This document shows positions 18,464 to 27,167 of a stretch of DNA of 64,000 bases, piece after piece. Location: positions 2,356,001 to 2,420,000 of the forward strand of contig NZ_CP009281.1 in assembly GCF_000758585.1 (NCBI RefSeq), read 5' to 3'. Source of the DNA: Paenibacillus sp. FSL R5-0345 (GTDB lineage Bacteria; Bacillota; Bacilli; Paenibacillales; Paenibacillaceae). Within the stretch, counting starts at the first letter, position 1. Each line of letters starts with the position of its first letter. The notes under the pieces were generated by a model. That model searched no databases. It was not told where the DNA came from and saw nothing but the letters and a program-made list of their open reading frames with translations. Made by a program: the position numbers and the translations under genes.

Positions 18464-18512
18464 GTTTGTGATAATAATGAAGTTGATTCAGCATGATTGT
18501 ATTTGTATTCAT
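18456..18512 (-). CDS. Predicted hisS leader peptide with two His codons
   Basis: An 18-codon ORF, MNTNTIMLNQLHYYHKQR, starts at 18512 on the minus strand with AAGGGA 10 bp upstream and ends at a TAG inside hairpin segment A. It carries His codons at positions 12 (CAT) and 15 (CAC), just before the alternative hairpins. It sits about 30 bp downstream of a good promoter. The peptide probably has no function of its own; its translation would sense charged tRNA-His. It is too short for ordinary gene finding. Confidence 0.6.
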   Translation of the reverse strand: MNTNTIMLNQLHYYHKQR

Positions 18513-18548
18513 CAGAACCAATTCCCTTCGAAATTTTGATTACTGCCG

Positions 18549-18577
18549 ATTATAGCGGATCATTTGGAGTCATGCAA
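18549..18577 (-). promoter_or_regulatory. Sigma-A promoter for the hisS leader
   Basis: On the minus strand TTGCAT (18577-18572), a 17 bp spacer and TATAAT (18554-18549). The predicted transcript starts near 18542, about 30 nt before the leader ORF. Confidence 0.7.
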
Positions 18578-18592
18578 GTAACAATTTATAAT
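18564..18592 (+). promoter_or_regulatory. Divergent promoter for the HD-domain gene
   Basis: TTGGAG (18564-18569), a 17 bp spacer and TATAAT (18587-18592). It overlaps the opposite-facing hisS promoter, so the two may compete for polymerase. Transcription would start near 18600, 78 bp before the ATG. Confidence 0.5.
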
Positions 18593-18677
18593 AGCTTCGA
18601 TTTCTTGTGGGCGAAAAGACCAGTTATCAGCTATAATAGGGCTTCGATATTCCTTAAGGAAAGGGAGTTTTTCTACG

Positions 18678-19331
18678 ATGAATGAATCTTTAATTATAGC
18701 TCGGACCGAAGATTTTGTTAAAGAACAACTTGGACAAGACACTACGGGTCATGACTGGTGGCATTCCGATAGAGTGCGCAACACCGCCGCTGAAATTGCC
18801 AAGATCGAGAGCGCAGATGTATTTGTCTGCACGATGGCCGCCTTGCTGCATGATGTTGCTGACGAGAAGCTTAATCCGTCTAAAGAAGAAGGTTTGCTTA
18901 AAGTGCGTACTTGGCTTTCTTCAAACCTTACAGATGAGGAACAAATTAATCATATTATGATGATTATTGAGACGATGTCCTTTAGTGGTGGCGGTGGAGA
19001 ACCGATGCAGACGCTTGAAGGCCAAGTGGTCCAAGATGCCGATCGACTTGATGCGCTTGGTGCGATTGGCATTGCCAGAACCTTTATTTTCTCAGGGGCG
19101 AAAGGTCGTCCAGCTTATGATCCGGGAGTGTCTCCAAGAGAGGAATCGCTTCAAAAGGAGTACAGGGATTACAGCAAAGGAACGGCTATCAATCATTTTT
19201 ATGAGAAGTTATTAAAGTTAAAATTCCTGATGAATACAGCCTATGGACGCAAGTTAGCAGAAGAACGGCATGATTTCATGCTTAATTTTCTGGACCAGTT
19301 CTATAAGGAATGGAATCAAGGGAGCCAATAG
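18678..19331 (+). CDS. HD-domain metal-dependent phosphohydrolase
   Basis: A 217-residue HD superfamily hydrolase (COG1418-like, similar to YedJ). Metal ligands are visible: H in GHDWWHSDRV, H58-D59 in ALLHDVADEK, and the later aspartate in VQDADRLDALGAIGIAR. The family hydrolyses nucleotides or other phosphate esters. A SD (aagggag) lies before the ATG. It is divergent from hisS and 85 bp before dbpA with no clear terminator between them. Substrate unknown. Confidence 0.88.
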   Translation: MNESLIIARTEDFVKEQLGQDTTGHDWWHSDRVRNTAAEIAKIESADVFVCTMAALLHDVADEKLNPSKEEGLLKVRTWLSSNLTDEEQINHIMMIIETMSFSGGGGEPMQTLEGQVVQDADRLDALGAIGIARTFIFSGAKGRPAYDPGVSPREESLQKEYRDYSKGTAINHFYEKLLKLKFLMNTAYGRKLAEERHDFMLNFLDQFYKEWNQGSQ

Positions 19332-19416
19332 CTGTTATAATGATAAGTATGCACAAGATGAAGGATCGCGGAGTTTCCGCTTTAACCAGAACAATCGGCA
19401 TAGAAGAGGTTGAACG

Positions 19417-20862
19417 ATGAGTGAATTGCAATTTAGAGATTATGAGTTAAACGAAGACATTATTAAAGCGCTGGATGTCCTAAAATATGAGACGCCAACA
19501 GAAGTTCAAAGCAAAGTGATCCCTGTAGCTCTTCAGCAAAAGGATCTGATCGTTAAATCGCAAACGGGTAGTGGAAAGACGGCAGCTTACGGAATCCCGG
19601 TCTGTGATTTGGTGGATTGGGTGGAGAATAAGCCGCAGGCTTTGATTCTAACGCCTACTCGGGAGCTTGCCATGCAAGTGAAAGAGGATATCACCAACAT
19701 TGGACGATTTAAACGGGTTAAGGCCGTGGCTCTTTTTGGTAAGCAGCCTTTTGCTCCACAAAAAATTGAACTTACCCAAAAAACACATGTTGTCGTAGGG
19801 ACGCCTGGACGTGTGTTCGACCATATTGAAAGAGGTACGCTTCCGCTAAATCGGATCAAGTATTTGATCATCGACGAAGCAGACGAAATGCTGAGCATGG
19901 GGTTCATTGAGCAGATCGAAAAGATCATCAAGCAGCTGCCCCAAGAACGAGTGACTTGTGTTTTCTCCGCTACATTACCGGAAGTGATTAAGAATTTGTG
20001 CCGGAAATATATGAGCGATCCAACGGAAATTGAGATTCAAGCAAGTGGAATTACAACCGCTACAATTGAACATGCGTTGATCGAAGTGAGACAAGCTGCC
20101 AAATTCTCGCTGTTGAGCGATATTATTACGGTGGAGAATCCGGACAGCTGTATTATCTTTTGCCGTACACAAGAACAGGTGAATGCGGTATTTAGAGGGT
20201 TGGCTGATCTGGAATATCCTTGTGATAAGATCCACGGGGGGATGGAGCAGGACGAGCGTTTTGAGGTCATGAATGCTTTTAAAAGAGGGCAGTTCCGTTA
20301 TCTAATCGCTACAGATGTAGCGGCTAGAGGTATTGATATCGAGAACATCACTCACGTGATTAATTACGATATTCCGCTGGAAAAAGAAAGCTACGTGCAT
20401 CGTACAGGCAGAACGGCTCGTGCAGGTAAGACAGGTAAAGCAATCACTTTCGTCACTCCGAATGAGCAAAAATGGGTGAAGGAAATCGAAGGCTATATTG
20501 GCTTCAGCCTCCCACCTATGAAAGCTCCCTCGGATGATGCCGTTGCTTACGCGAAGGAAGCGTTTGAGCAGAAGATTAACAAGCAGCCTGTCCGCAAGAA
20601 GGACAAAAGCGAGAGCTTGAACAAAGAGATCATGAAGCTGTACTTCAACGGTGGCAAGAAAAAGAAGCTAAGAGCCGTGGACTTTGTCGGCACAATCGCG
20701 AAGCTTGAGGGTATATCTGCAGAAGATATCGGTATAATCTCGATTCAGGACAATGTGACCTACGTGGATATTTTGAACGGTAAAGGTGCAATGGTATTGC
20801 AAGCGATGAGAGAGACGACCGTGAAGGGTAAGCAGCTTAAAGTGCATATTGCGAAGAAATAA
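19417..20862 (+). CDS. dbpA: DEAD-box RNA helicase DbpA
   Basis: A 481-residue ATP-dependent RNA helicase. All core motifs are present: Q-motif region [37 protein letters not shown], and [10 protein letters not shown] in the second RecA domain. A C-terminal RNA-binding domain of about 75 residues (residues ~405-480) is of the DbpA/YxiN type, which targets 23S rRNA hairpin 92 during 50S assembly. Length matches B. subtilis YxiN closely. SD gaagagg precedes the ATG; a terminator follows. Confidence 0.93.
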   Translation: MSELQFRDYELNEDIIKALDVLKYETPTEVQSKVIPVALQQKDLIVKSQTGSGKTAAYGIPVCDLVDWVENKPQALILTPTRELAMQVKEDITNIGRFKRVKAVALFGKQPFAPQKIELTQKTHVVVGTPGRVFDHIERGTLPLNRIKYLIIDEADEMLSMGFIEQIEKIIKQLPQERVTCVFSATLPEVIKNLCRKYMSDPTEIEIQASGITTATIEHALIEVRQAAKFSLLSDIITVENPDSCIIFCRTQEQVNAVFRGLADLEYPCDKIHGGMEQDERFEVMNAFKRGQFRYLIATDVAARGIDIENITHVINYDIPLEKESYVHRTGRTARAGKTGKAITFVTPNEQKWVKEIEGYIGFSLPPMKAPSDDAVAYAKEAFEQKINKQPVRKKDKSESLNKEIMKLYFNGGKKKKLRAVDFVGTIAKLEGISAEDIGIISIQDNVTYVDILNGKGAMVLQAMRETTVKGKQLKVHIAKK

Positions 20863-20932
20863 GTACGTGAATAGCGATTTATCGCGGATCACCATTCATA
20901 AGTGCCGCTATTGAGGCGGTTTATATTAAGAG

Positions 20933-20966
20933 GGAGTCGTGTTCTTTACGCGGCTCCTTCTTTCTT
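20933..20966 (+). terminator. Intrinsic terminator after dbpA
   Basis: A 9 bp stem ggagtcgtg/cgcggctcc with two G-U pairs (20933-20957) is followed by ttctttctt. Confidence 0.75.
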
Positions 20967-21040
20967 TATTTTTTAACGGGTTCAAAATAGAGGATTAATC
21001 TATCGGTATTCAGAACTGTTACTAAATAAGAGGTGGTATA

Positions 21041-21478
21041 GTGAAAAGTGAATTTAAGAACGTTAGAATTCAAGCGATTTTGCAAGTTCTAATGGTTGTA
21101 TTTTTGCATTTTATTACTATCTATTTATTGAAGCTGAATACAGAGGAATGGAATGAAGAAATGGTAAGGCAGATGTTCTTAATGTATTCAGCGCCAATAT
21201 TTCTTACATATATGTCTTGCAAGATGGCTTTACAGACGAGGAAGCTTAGGTACAACATTGCATGGTTACTCATCAGCACTTTACCTAGTATGAGAATTCT
21301 ATTTTATTTAAAAGAATACCAAGGGAAAAAATCTGAGAATCCTGGATTCATTGAATTTGATATTCCTCAGATAGAGCTTAGTTATCTTTTACCTGTTAGC
21401 TACTTAGGTATCCAACTGATACTAATAATATTATTGTTGGTAATGATATTATCGAAAGAAAAACCAGAAGTTGATTAA
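21041..21478 (+). CDS. Four-helix membrane protein of unknown function
   Basis: A 145-residue protein with four predicted transmembrane segments: LQVLMVVFLHFITIYLL, MYSAPIFLTYMSCKM, AWLLISTLPSMRILFYL, and a C-terminal helix including IQLILIILLLVMIL. It starts at GTG with gaggtgg upstream. I recognise no family. It is isolated, followed by a repeat-rich gap. Confidence 0.65.
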   Translation: MKSEFKNVRIQAILQVLMVVFLHFITIYLLKLNTEEWNEEMVRQMFLMYSAPIFLTYMSCKMALQTRKLRYNIAWLLISTLPSMRILFYLKEYQGKKSENPGFIEFDIPQIELSYLLPVSYLGIQLILIILLLVMILSKEKPEVD

Positions 21479-21569
21479 TATCTGTACATAAAATATGGAA
21501 ATGCGATTTGGGCATAAATGAAACTAGGTTGTGTTTGAGTGACGGTTTAGATTTGTATTGTCTTTGATA

Positions 21570-21752
21570 TTAGGGAAATCCTCCCTAAAAATAGCCGATA
21601 TTCGCTGGATTTATAGCTTTTTAGGGAATTTCTCCCTAAAAATCACCTGAAATCCACTGATTTGAGCAAATTGGGTGAAATTAAGGGGAGGAATTCCCTA
21701 ATTGTTAAGGTTGGAGCAATATTATCTATGGAATTGGGGAGGAATTCCCTAA
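21570..21752. repeat. Four TTAGGGAAnTYCTCCCTAA-type palindromes
   Basis: Copies lie at 21570-21588 (ttagggaaatcctccctaa), 21621-21639 (ttagggaatttctccctaa), 21681-21701 and 21734-21752. The last two are in inverted orientation (ggggaggaattccctaa). Both orientations in one gap suggest an intergenic palindrome family or a DNA-binding site array. Confidence 0.8.
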
Positions 21753-21904
21753 TCCCTAATTCTATCCCCATGTTCCATAAGATTACTCCTCCTCTATAGA
21801 ACCTTTACTCCTTGTCACATTTTAGCCAAATCACTTCCTAACTCCTTAACTCCCGGGATGTCCAATGCAGCACCTTATACTCACAAGAGGATATGTACAC
21901 TACA

Positions 21905-21945
21905 AAGCAATCCTAGTCTCCAACAATGTGGGACTAGGATTGCTT
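21905..21945. terminator. Hairpin between convergent genes
   Basis: A long stem agcaatcctagtc(t)c...(g)gactaggattgct is followed by a T-rich tract on the plus strand (tcatttt) and a weaker one on the minus strand. It probably terminates the ABC exporter transcript and reads from the left. Confidence 0.6.
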
Positions 21946-21975
21946 CATTTTGCTAGGGAGCTAGATAGAACCTCC

Positions 21976-23691
21976 CTATACTTTATACTGCGCCAGATGC
22001 AGCCGGCTGTAGATACCACCGGCATGGACTAACTCTTCATGGCGGCCTTGCTCGGCGATGCCTTCTTCATTTACGACCATGATCCGGTCAGCGTTCTTTA
22101 TAGTCGTCAATCGGTGGGCGATGACGAGTGTGGTTCTGCCCACGGACAGATCCGCCAGCGATTGCTGAATCGCTGCTTCCGTTTCAGTGTCAAGCGCAGA
22201 AGTAGCTTCATCCAGAATCAGAATCGGTGGATTCTTCAGGAACATGCGGGCGATCGCTAGGCGCTGCTTCTGTCCGCCGGACAGCTTCACACCACGCTCT
22301 CCGATCACCGTATCCATGCCTTCTGGCAGATTCTGAATGAGATCCTCCAGATGGGCACGCCGAGCTGCTTCCCAGATTTCAGGCAGCTTCGCATCGAGCT
22401 TTCCGTAAGCGATATTCTCGCGAATCGTACCAGAGAACAAGAACACATCCTGCTGCACAATCCCGATCTGCTTACGCAATGACTCCAGCTTCATGTCACG
22501 GATATCGATGCCATCAATGGTGATAGCTCCACCTGTAACATCATAGAAACGAGGGAGCAGGCTGCAAATAGTGGTTTTGCCGGCACCAGAAGGTCCGACA
22601 AAGGCAATCGTTTCGCCAGCCTTTACTTGCAAACTAATATTTTGCAGAACCGGACGGTCCTCGTCGTATCCGAAAAAGACATCCTGGAACGTGATATCTC
22701 CGCGCAAAGTACTTACCTCAACTGCATCTGGCTTGTCGCTGATATCAGGTTCCGTGTCGATAATCTCAAGATAACGTTTAAAGCCGGCTATTCCTTTTGG
22801 ATAACTCTCGATAACGGCATTAATCTTCTCGATGGGACGGAAGAAGACATTGGATAATAGAATAAATGCTACAAATTCACCGATTTGGAGCTCGCCATTG
22901 ATGAAGAACCACGCCCCGCTGATCATCACAAGGATCGTAATAAGGCGGGTCATCATATAGCTGACGGACAAGCTTTTGGCCATAATTTTATAAGCGAGAA
23001 GCTTAGTTTTACGGAACATTTGATTATCTACTGCGAATAGCTCTTGTTCATGCTGCTCATTGGCAAATGATTGCACAACCCGGATTCCGCCGACATTATC
23101 TTCGATACGGGCATTGAAACTACCTACATTTCCAAAAAGCTGGCGGTAGGTGGAAGTCATGTTACGTCCGAAGTAGATGATCACCCAAGCCATAATTGGA
23201 ACGATAATAAAAGTAATAATTGCTAGCTTCAGATTAATATCAGCCATTAGGATAAAGGCTCCAACGAGTGTCATGATGGCGATAAACACATCCTCAGGAC
23301 CGTGATGCGCCACCTCGCCGATATCATTTAAGTCGTTGGTGATACGTCCGATTAGGTGACCTGTTTTATTATTATCGAAGAATCGGAAGGATAGTTTCTG
23401 GATGTGATCAAACATTTTTTTACGCATATCGGTTTCGATGTTAATACCAAGCATGTGCCCCCAGTAAGTAACGACATATTGCATTACCGTATTCAAGGCG
23501 TAAATAGCTAGAAGTGCGACACAAGCAATAAGAATAAGCGGCCAATCTTGACCCGGGAGCAAATCATCAATAAATTTATTGACAGCTACCGGGAATGCTA
23601 GTTCTAGCAGACCTGCAAAAACAGCGCAGGAGAAGTCCAATATAAATAGTTTTTTATATGGACGATAGTAGGAAAAAAACCTTTGAAGCAT
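21976..23691 (-). CDS. ABC exporter, fused permease and ATPase (half transporter)
   Basis: A 571-residue half transporter with six N-terminal transmembrane helices (to about residue 310) and a C-terminal nucleotide-binding domain. Walker A is GPSGAGKTT, the signature LSGGQKQR and Walker B ILILDEATSALDTE, with the H-loop in IAHRLTT. It would homodimerise and export lipids, drugs or peptides. I prefer ATG at 23691 (aagag 7 bp upstream) over a GTG three codons earlier. No partner half transporter or regulator is adjacent. Confidence 0.92.
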   Translation of the reverse strand: MLQRFFSYYRPYKKLFILDFSCAVFAGLLELAFPVAVNKFIDDLLPGQDWPLILIACVALLAIYALNTVMQYVVTYWGHMLGINIETDMRKKMFDHIQKLSFRFFDNNKTGHLIGRITNDLNDIGEVAHHGPEDVFIAIMTLVGAFILMADINLKLAIITFIIVPIMAWVIIYFGRNMTSTYRQLFGNVGSFNARIEDNVGGIRVVQSFANEQHEQELFAVDNQMFRKTKLLAYKIMAKSLSVSYMMTRLITILVMISGAWFFINGELQIGEFVAFILLSNVFFRPIEKINAVIESYPKGIAGFKRYLEIIDTEPDISDKPDAVEVSTLRGDITFQDVFFGYDEDRPVLQNISLQVKAGETIAFVGPSGAGKTTICSLLPRFYDVTGGAITIDGIDIRDMKLESLRKQIGIVQQDVFLFSGTIRENIAYGKLDAKLPEIWEAARRAHLEDLIQNLPEGMDTVIGERGVKLSGGQKQRLAIARMFLKNPPILILDEATSALDTETEAAIQQSLADLSVGRTTLVIAHRLTTIKNADRIMVVNEEGIAEQGRHEELVHAGGIYSRLHLAQYKV

Positions 23692-23894
23692 TCTGTTCAC
23701 TCTTTTCTATAAAATTATGTATGAGTTCTATTGAAATTGATTCTCAATTGTCCTGATTATATGGATACTAAAGATGTCGTTCGGTTTTGTCAATAATTTG
23801 GATATAAAATTACTTAAGGGTTGTAACTTTTATAATAATAGTGGAAGATAGTTCTTAATGCCATGTAATAAATATTTTTATATTTCTAGCTTAG

Positions 23895-23925
23895 TCACTT
23901 ACCGTCCTTATAGGGAGGTCGAAGA
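23895..23925. repeat. Degenerate ACCGTCCTTATAAGGACGGT-type hairpin
   Basis: cttaccgtccttatagggaggtcga lies 35 bp upstream of the MFS start. It matches the left arm and loop of the hairpins at 54909 and 51205, but its right arm has changes. It is preceded by ttatatttctag, as the copy at 54909 is preceded by ttatatttctcg. Confidence 0.6.
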
Positions 23926-23959
23926 TGGTTATGCTTGTTGTAATTTAGGAGGATACAGG

Positions 23960-25183
23960 ATGAAAGCATCACAACGAGAAGGAATTATTCAGAATAAAGG
24001 CTTAACGGATACTAAATATGATCGCTGGCTGCTAGTGCTGGGAATTGTTTTTATCGCAGCGGCACTTAGAGCGCCTTTTACATCTGTCGGTCCATTGGTT
24101 CAAATGATTCAGGATGATTTAGGCTTATCGAATACTTCAGCAGGAGCTATTACCACTCTACCATTGTTGGCTTTTGCCATCTTGTCCCCGTTTGCTCCAA
24201 AGCTAGCCCGCCGCTTCGGTTTGGCTAATGTGTTAGTAATTGCCATGGTTATGCTGGCTATGGGGATTTTAATCCGGTCGGGATCTGGAGTAGGTCTGTT
24301 GTTCACAGGTACGGCAATACTCGGGCTATCTATTGCAGTATGTAATGTGTTGCTTCCGGGACTTATTAAAGGGAAGTTTCCCCACAAAATCGGATTAATG
24401 ACAGGTGTCTATACCGTATCTATGAATTTATGCGCAGCAGTCGCTTCAGGAATTAGTGTGCCGCTAGCCAGTAATACTGGATTTGGCTGGAGAGGGACTT
24501 TGGCCATATGGTTTATGATTGCTGCGCTAGCAACGTTGTTCTGGATTCCGCAAATGCGCAAGCTTGATCAAGGGACTGGCGCGAGTAATTCGGTCTCTAG
24601 CGGTAATATGTGGCGTTCTTCGCTGGCTTGGAAAGTAACGATTTTTATGGGCTTACAGTCACTGCTCTATTATGTCTTTATTGCTTGGTTTTCTGTTCTC
24701 CTTGGGGAGCGAGGGATGTCATCAAGCCATGCAGGCTGGTTACTATCGCTGATGCAAATGGCGCAGCTGCCGTTTACTTTCTTCGTGCCGCTGTGGGCAG
24801 GTCGGATGAAGAATCAACGTATTCTAGTAATAATCACTGCTGTTCTGTATTTCATCGGAATAGGTGGGATCTGGCTGGGCAGCAGTGCCTTAATGGCTGT
24901 ATGGGCGATATGCTTTGGTATTGCCGGAGGTTTTTCCTTCGGTCTTGTGATGATGTTCTTCAGTCTACGGACCAGAAGTACTCGAGAAGCAGCGGAGCTG
25001 TCAGGAATGGCTCAATCTGTAGGTTATGTACTTGCTGCCATGGGACCGGCTTTATTCGGATGGCTGCATGATGTGACGAATAGCTGGACGATGCCGCTGA
25101 TTTTATTGCTTGCTGCAAGCGTAGTACTCCTGGTTGTCGGACTTGGCGCTGGTAGCGATCGATATGTGGGAGATAGAAGATAA
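23960..25183 (+). CDS. MFS transporter, CynX/NimT-like
   Basis: A 407-residue, 12-helix major facilitator. The N-terminal ALRAPFTSVGPLVQMI and the loop FAPKLARRFG are typical of the CynX/NimT (cyanate/nitroimidazole) subfamily. I place the start at ATG 23960 because aggagga lies 6 bp upstream; the frame stays open further upstream but crosses a repeat element. It is monocistronic with a terminator. The substrate is unknown. Confidence 0.88.
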   Translation: MKASQREGIIQNKGLTDTKYDRWLLVLGIVFIAAALRAPFTSVGPLVQMIQDDLGLSNTSAGAITTLPLLAFAILSPFAPKLARRFGLANVLVIAMVMLAMGILIRSGSGVGLLFTGTAILGLSIAVCNVLLPGLIKGKFPHKIGLMTGVYTVSMNLCAAVASGISVPLASNTGFGWRGTLAIWFMIAALATLFWIPQMRKLDQGTGASNSVSSGNMWRSSLAWKVTIFMGLQSLLYYVFIAWFSVLLGERGMSSSHAGWLLSLMQMAQLPFTFFVPLWAGRMKNQRILVIITAVLYFIGIGGIWLGSSALMAVWAICFGIAGGFSFGLVMMFFSLRTRSTREAAELSGMAQSVGYVLAAMGPALFGWLHDVTNSWTMPLILLLAASVVLLVVGLGAGSDRYVGDRR

Positions 25184-25201
25184 TCATTTATTGAAATTTT
25201 A

Positions 25202-25248
25202 AAAAGAGTGCATTGGCGCGGAAGCTGCGTCAGTACACTCTTTTTTTT
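25202..25248. terminator. Bidirectional intrinsic terminator
   Basis: A long stem agagtgcattggcgc/gcgtcagtacactct with G-U pairs is followed by eight T on the plus strand. On the minus strand the stem is followed by a T-rich tract (tttttaaaa). It serves both convergent genes. Confidence 0.9.
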
Positions 25249-25275
25249 GTGACATAGGAAAAATCGCATTCAGTG

Positions 25276-26037
25276 TTAGACTCGTTTGTAAGCGACAACC
25301 CGCATTCTACGATAATCCATCACCCAGCGGTTATCCTGAAATAACGTTGGCTTCAGTTTCTGTTCCATATAAGAGAGGACTTCTTCTCGTTCAGGGGGTG
25401 TGAGGACACTTAGGATTCCATTAGCAAAAGTGTTCAACCAGCGCTGGAACCCTTGCTCTCCAGCCTCTAATGGTGTTGGACGGTTGAAACAAAGGGCGAG
25501 GTCTACAGTTAGCCCATGCTGTTCTAGTAGTGTTGTATATTGTCCGATGCTTGGAAAGTACCAAGGCAGCTGAAGCTTACCGCTACACCCTATAGCGGCA
25601 AAAGCGTTTGGAAGTTCAGTAACGATGGAAGCGATATTGCCCAGCCCTCCGAACTCAGCGACAAAACGTCCGCCTGTTCGTAAGCTAGCAGCGATTGATG
25701 CGGCAGCTCCGTTCGCGTCGGTTAACCAGTGTAGAGTAGCATTGCTGAACACAGCATCGACTGGCTGTTCCGCGACATAGCTTTGCCCATCTGCTAAAAT
25801 GAATCTTAGCTGGGGATGCTTGTCACGGGCAGTCTGAATCATTTCAGCAGAGGCATCAATCCCTGTTACAGTAGCGCCGCTAGCAGCAATGGTTACCGCT
25901 AAGTCGCCAGTTCCGCAACCCCAATCTATAATCTGTTCGCCAAGCTGGGGGCGCAAAAGCTCAATCAAAGATGCCCCAAACTTAGACACAAAGGCCATGT
26001 CAGTATCGTAGGTTCCGGTGTTCCACTGCTGGTTCAT
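25276..26037 (-). CDS. Class I SAM-dependent methyltransferase
   Basis: A 253-residue Rossmann-fold methyltransferase. Motif I IDWGCGTGDLAV, the acidic GIDAS at the end of strand 2 and the DAVFSNATLHWL post-motif are visible. The LHWL phrase and the overall layout resemble trans-aconitate methyltransferase (Tam) and related small-molecule enzymes. SD aaagga precedes the ATG. It is a single gene; the substrate is not predictable. Confidence 0.87.
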   Translation of the reverse strand: MNQQWNTGTYDTDMAFVSKFGASLIELLRPQLGEQIIDWGCGTGDLAVTIAASGATVTGIDASAEMIQTARDKHPQLRFILADGQSYVAEQPVDAVFSNATLHWLTDANGAAASIAASLRTGGRFVAEFGGLGNIASIVTELPNAFAAIGCSGKLQLPWYFPSIGQYTTLLEQHGLTVDLALCFNRPTPLEAGEQGFQRWLNTFANGILSVLTPPEREEVLSYMEQKLKPTLFQDNRWVMDYRRMRVVAYKRV

Positions 26038-26223
26038 ACGTATTCATCCTTTCTGGTTTAGATTGACACTTCTGATGCACTAGATTCTTTAACTATGTTG
26101 TACCATACTGACAACTTATAAGAGAAATATATAAAGTGAATAACACTGATTGGTTATTCCTATAGTGATATGTTTCAATTTAACGTACTATTAGTCGTAT
26201 TACACAATACGCAAATAAATATA

Positions 26224-26252
26224 TTGCTTTTTATCTAAAAAAGGAGTATAGT
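26224..26252 (+). promoter_or_regulatory. Promoter of the tRNA-Leu gene
   Basis: TTGCTT (26224-26229), a 17 bp spacer and TATAGT (26247-26252) lie 39 bp before the tRNA. A small hairpin cagtga/tcactg follows at 26261-26277. Confidence 0.55.
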
Positions 26253-26290
26253 ATTAAATACAGTGATTATTTCACTGGTGTACATAATGT

Positions 26291-26374
26291 GCGGTCGTGG
26301 CGGAATTGGCAGACGCGCACGGTTCAGGTCCGTGTGGTAGCAATATCGTGGAGGTTCGAGTCCTCTCGACCGCA
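26291..26374 (+). tRNA. tRNA-Leu (anticodon CAG)
   Basis: An 84 nt class II tRNA. The acceptor stem gcggtcg/cgaccgc, anticodon stem cacgg/ccgtg with loop ttCAGgt (anticodon 26335-26337), a long variable arm, the T arm gaggttcgagtcctc and discriminator A are all visible. CCA is not encoded. It reads CUG codons. Confidence 0.96.
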
Positions 26375-26379
26375 TCACT

Positions 26380-26430
26380 AAATAGGCTTATACAATTGCT
26401 CTTGGGCAGTTGTATAAGCCTATTTTTATT
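26380..26430 (+). terminator. Terminator of the tRNA-Leu gene
   Basis: A long stem aaataggcttatacaa(t)tgc/gca(g)ttgtataagcctattt is followed by ttatttt, immediately after the tRNA. Confidence 0.92.
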
Positions 26431-26756
26431 TCTGAAGCTACGGATCGTATCGCTCTTATTGGCCTTCAACTGCGTATAAAAGGGGTACATTTGGGTGAAT
26501 AGCTGCAACTGGGTCCGAATGCATGCGGAAGCCTCTGTTTTTTAGCAAATGTAGGCTTCTCAGTCCGCTACACCCCTTGCGAAGTAGAAGGAATAGATTT
26601 AATTAGATGGAGTAGATCCAAGTTGATGGAATTGCATTCCTAGTCTCCCCAGCTAAACAAATAAAGAGAACGATTATGAAGCGTCTATAGCATATGCCGT
26701 AGGCGTTTTTTTGCGGTAATAATCTTAACGAAATACATAAATTGGGTATTTTTGTA
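26431..26756. other. Gap between tRNA-Leu and the PadR gene
   Basis: No coding sequence is supported. There is an inverted repeat ggaagcct/aggcttct near 26530-26570 and a weak cgtcta/taggcg hairpin followed by seven T near 26680-26712. Their function is unclear. Confidence 0.5.
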
Positions 26757-26795
26757 TTGACAATTATATCGGCTTCCGTAATAATAGTATTACGG
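26757..26795 (+). promoter_or_regulatory. Promoter with perfect palindrome, probable PadR operator
   Basis: TTGACA (26757-26762) is followed by a -10-like TAATAA (26779-26784) inside a perfect inverted repeat CCGTAATA-ATAG-TATTACGG (26776-26795). A regulator bound there would block RNA polymerase. The adjacent PadR is the obvious candidate (autorepression), although the classical PadR operator is ATGT-n8-ACAT. Confidence 0.65.
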
Positions 26796-26837
26796 TAAAC
26801 GATATATCGCTAGCAGTAATAGAATGGAGATGGAATC

Positions 26838-27167
26838 ATGCCTGAAAGCTCAGAAAGAGGAGCCTTAACGGAAGCAGTGTTTTACATTTTATTGTCTCTA
26901 TATACCGCAATGCACGGATACGCGATTATGCAGAATGTGAAGGATTTAAGTAATGGTCGAGTGGATCTCGGAGCGGGCACTTTATACGGAGCTATCAACA
27001 CCCTGCTGGAGAAAAACTGGATAAGATCTGTGGAAGGGGAAGAGGGCTCCCGAAGAAAGGAGTACGAAATTACGGAATTAGGTAAGACGGTGATTCAGGG
27101 GGAGCTTATCCGGTTGGAAGAGCTGATTGCCAATGGGAAGAGAATAGCTGGAGGTGAGTCCAAATGA
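26838..27167 (+). CDS. PadR family transcriptional regulator
   Basis: A 109-residue winged-helix regulator. It has the PadR N-terminal pattern FYILLSLYTAMHGYAIMQ, then LGAGTLYGAINTLLEKNWI (recognition helix) and the wing RRKEYEITELGK. It is the short PadR-s2 type without the long C-terminal domain. Its stop overlaps the DUF2812 start by 4 bp, a common pairing in bacilli in which PadR controls the membrane protein gene. A palindrome overlapping the promoter suggests autoregulation. Confidence 0.92.
   Translation: MPESSERGALTEAVFYILLSLYTAMHGYAIMQNVKDLSNGRVDLGAGTLYGAINTLLEKNWIRSVEGEEGSRRKEYEITELGKTVIQGELIRLEELIANGKRIAGGESK

Larger units (their letters stand above)
21479..21975. other. 500 bp gap with palindromic repeats
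   Basis: No gene is supported here. The left half carries four TTAGGGA/TCCCTAA palindromes and the right end a hairpin. The middle (about 21755-21900) shows nothing recognisable. Confidence 0.7.

Noticed and set aside
18324..18560. T-box riboswitch upstream of hisS
   Set aside because: The conserved T-box sequence (AGGGTGGNACCGCG) is absent and the leader is too short for stem I; the leader-peptide reading fits better.
18497..18685. A 62-codon plus-strand frame before the HD gene
   Set aside because: It runs across both divergent promoters and the hisS leader and overlaps the HD gene start; no RBS or recognisable protein.
26297..26479. A reading frame overlapping tRNA-Leu
   Set aside because: It lies on the tRNA and its terminator hairpin; no RBS or conserved protein feature.
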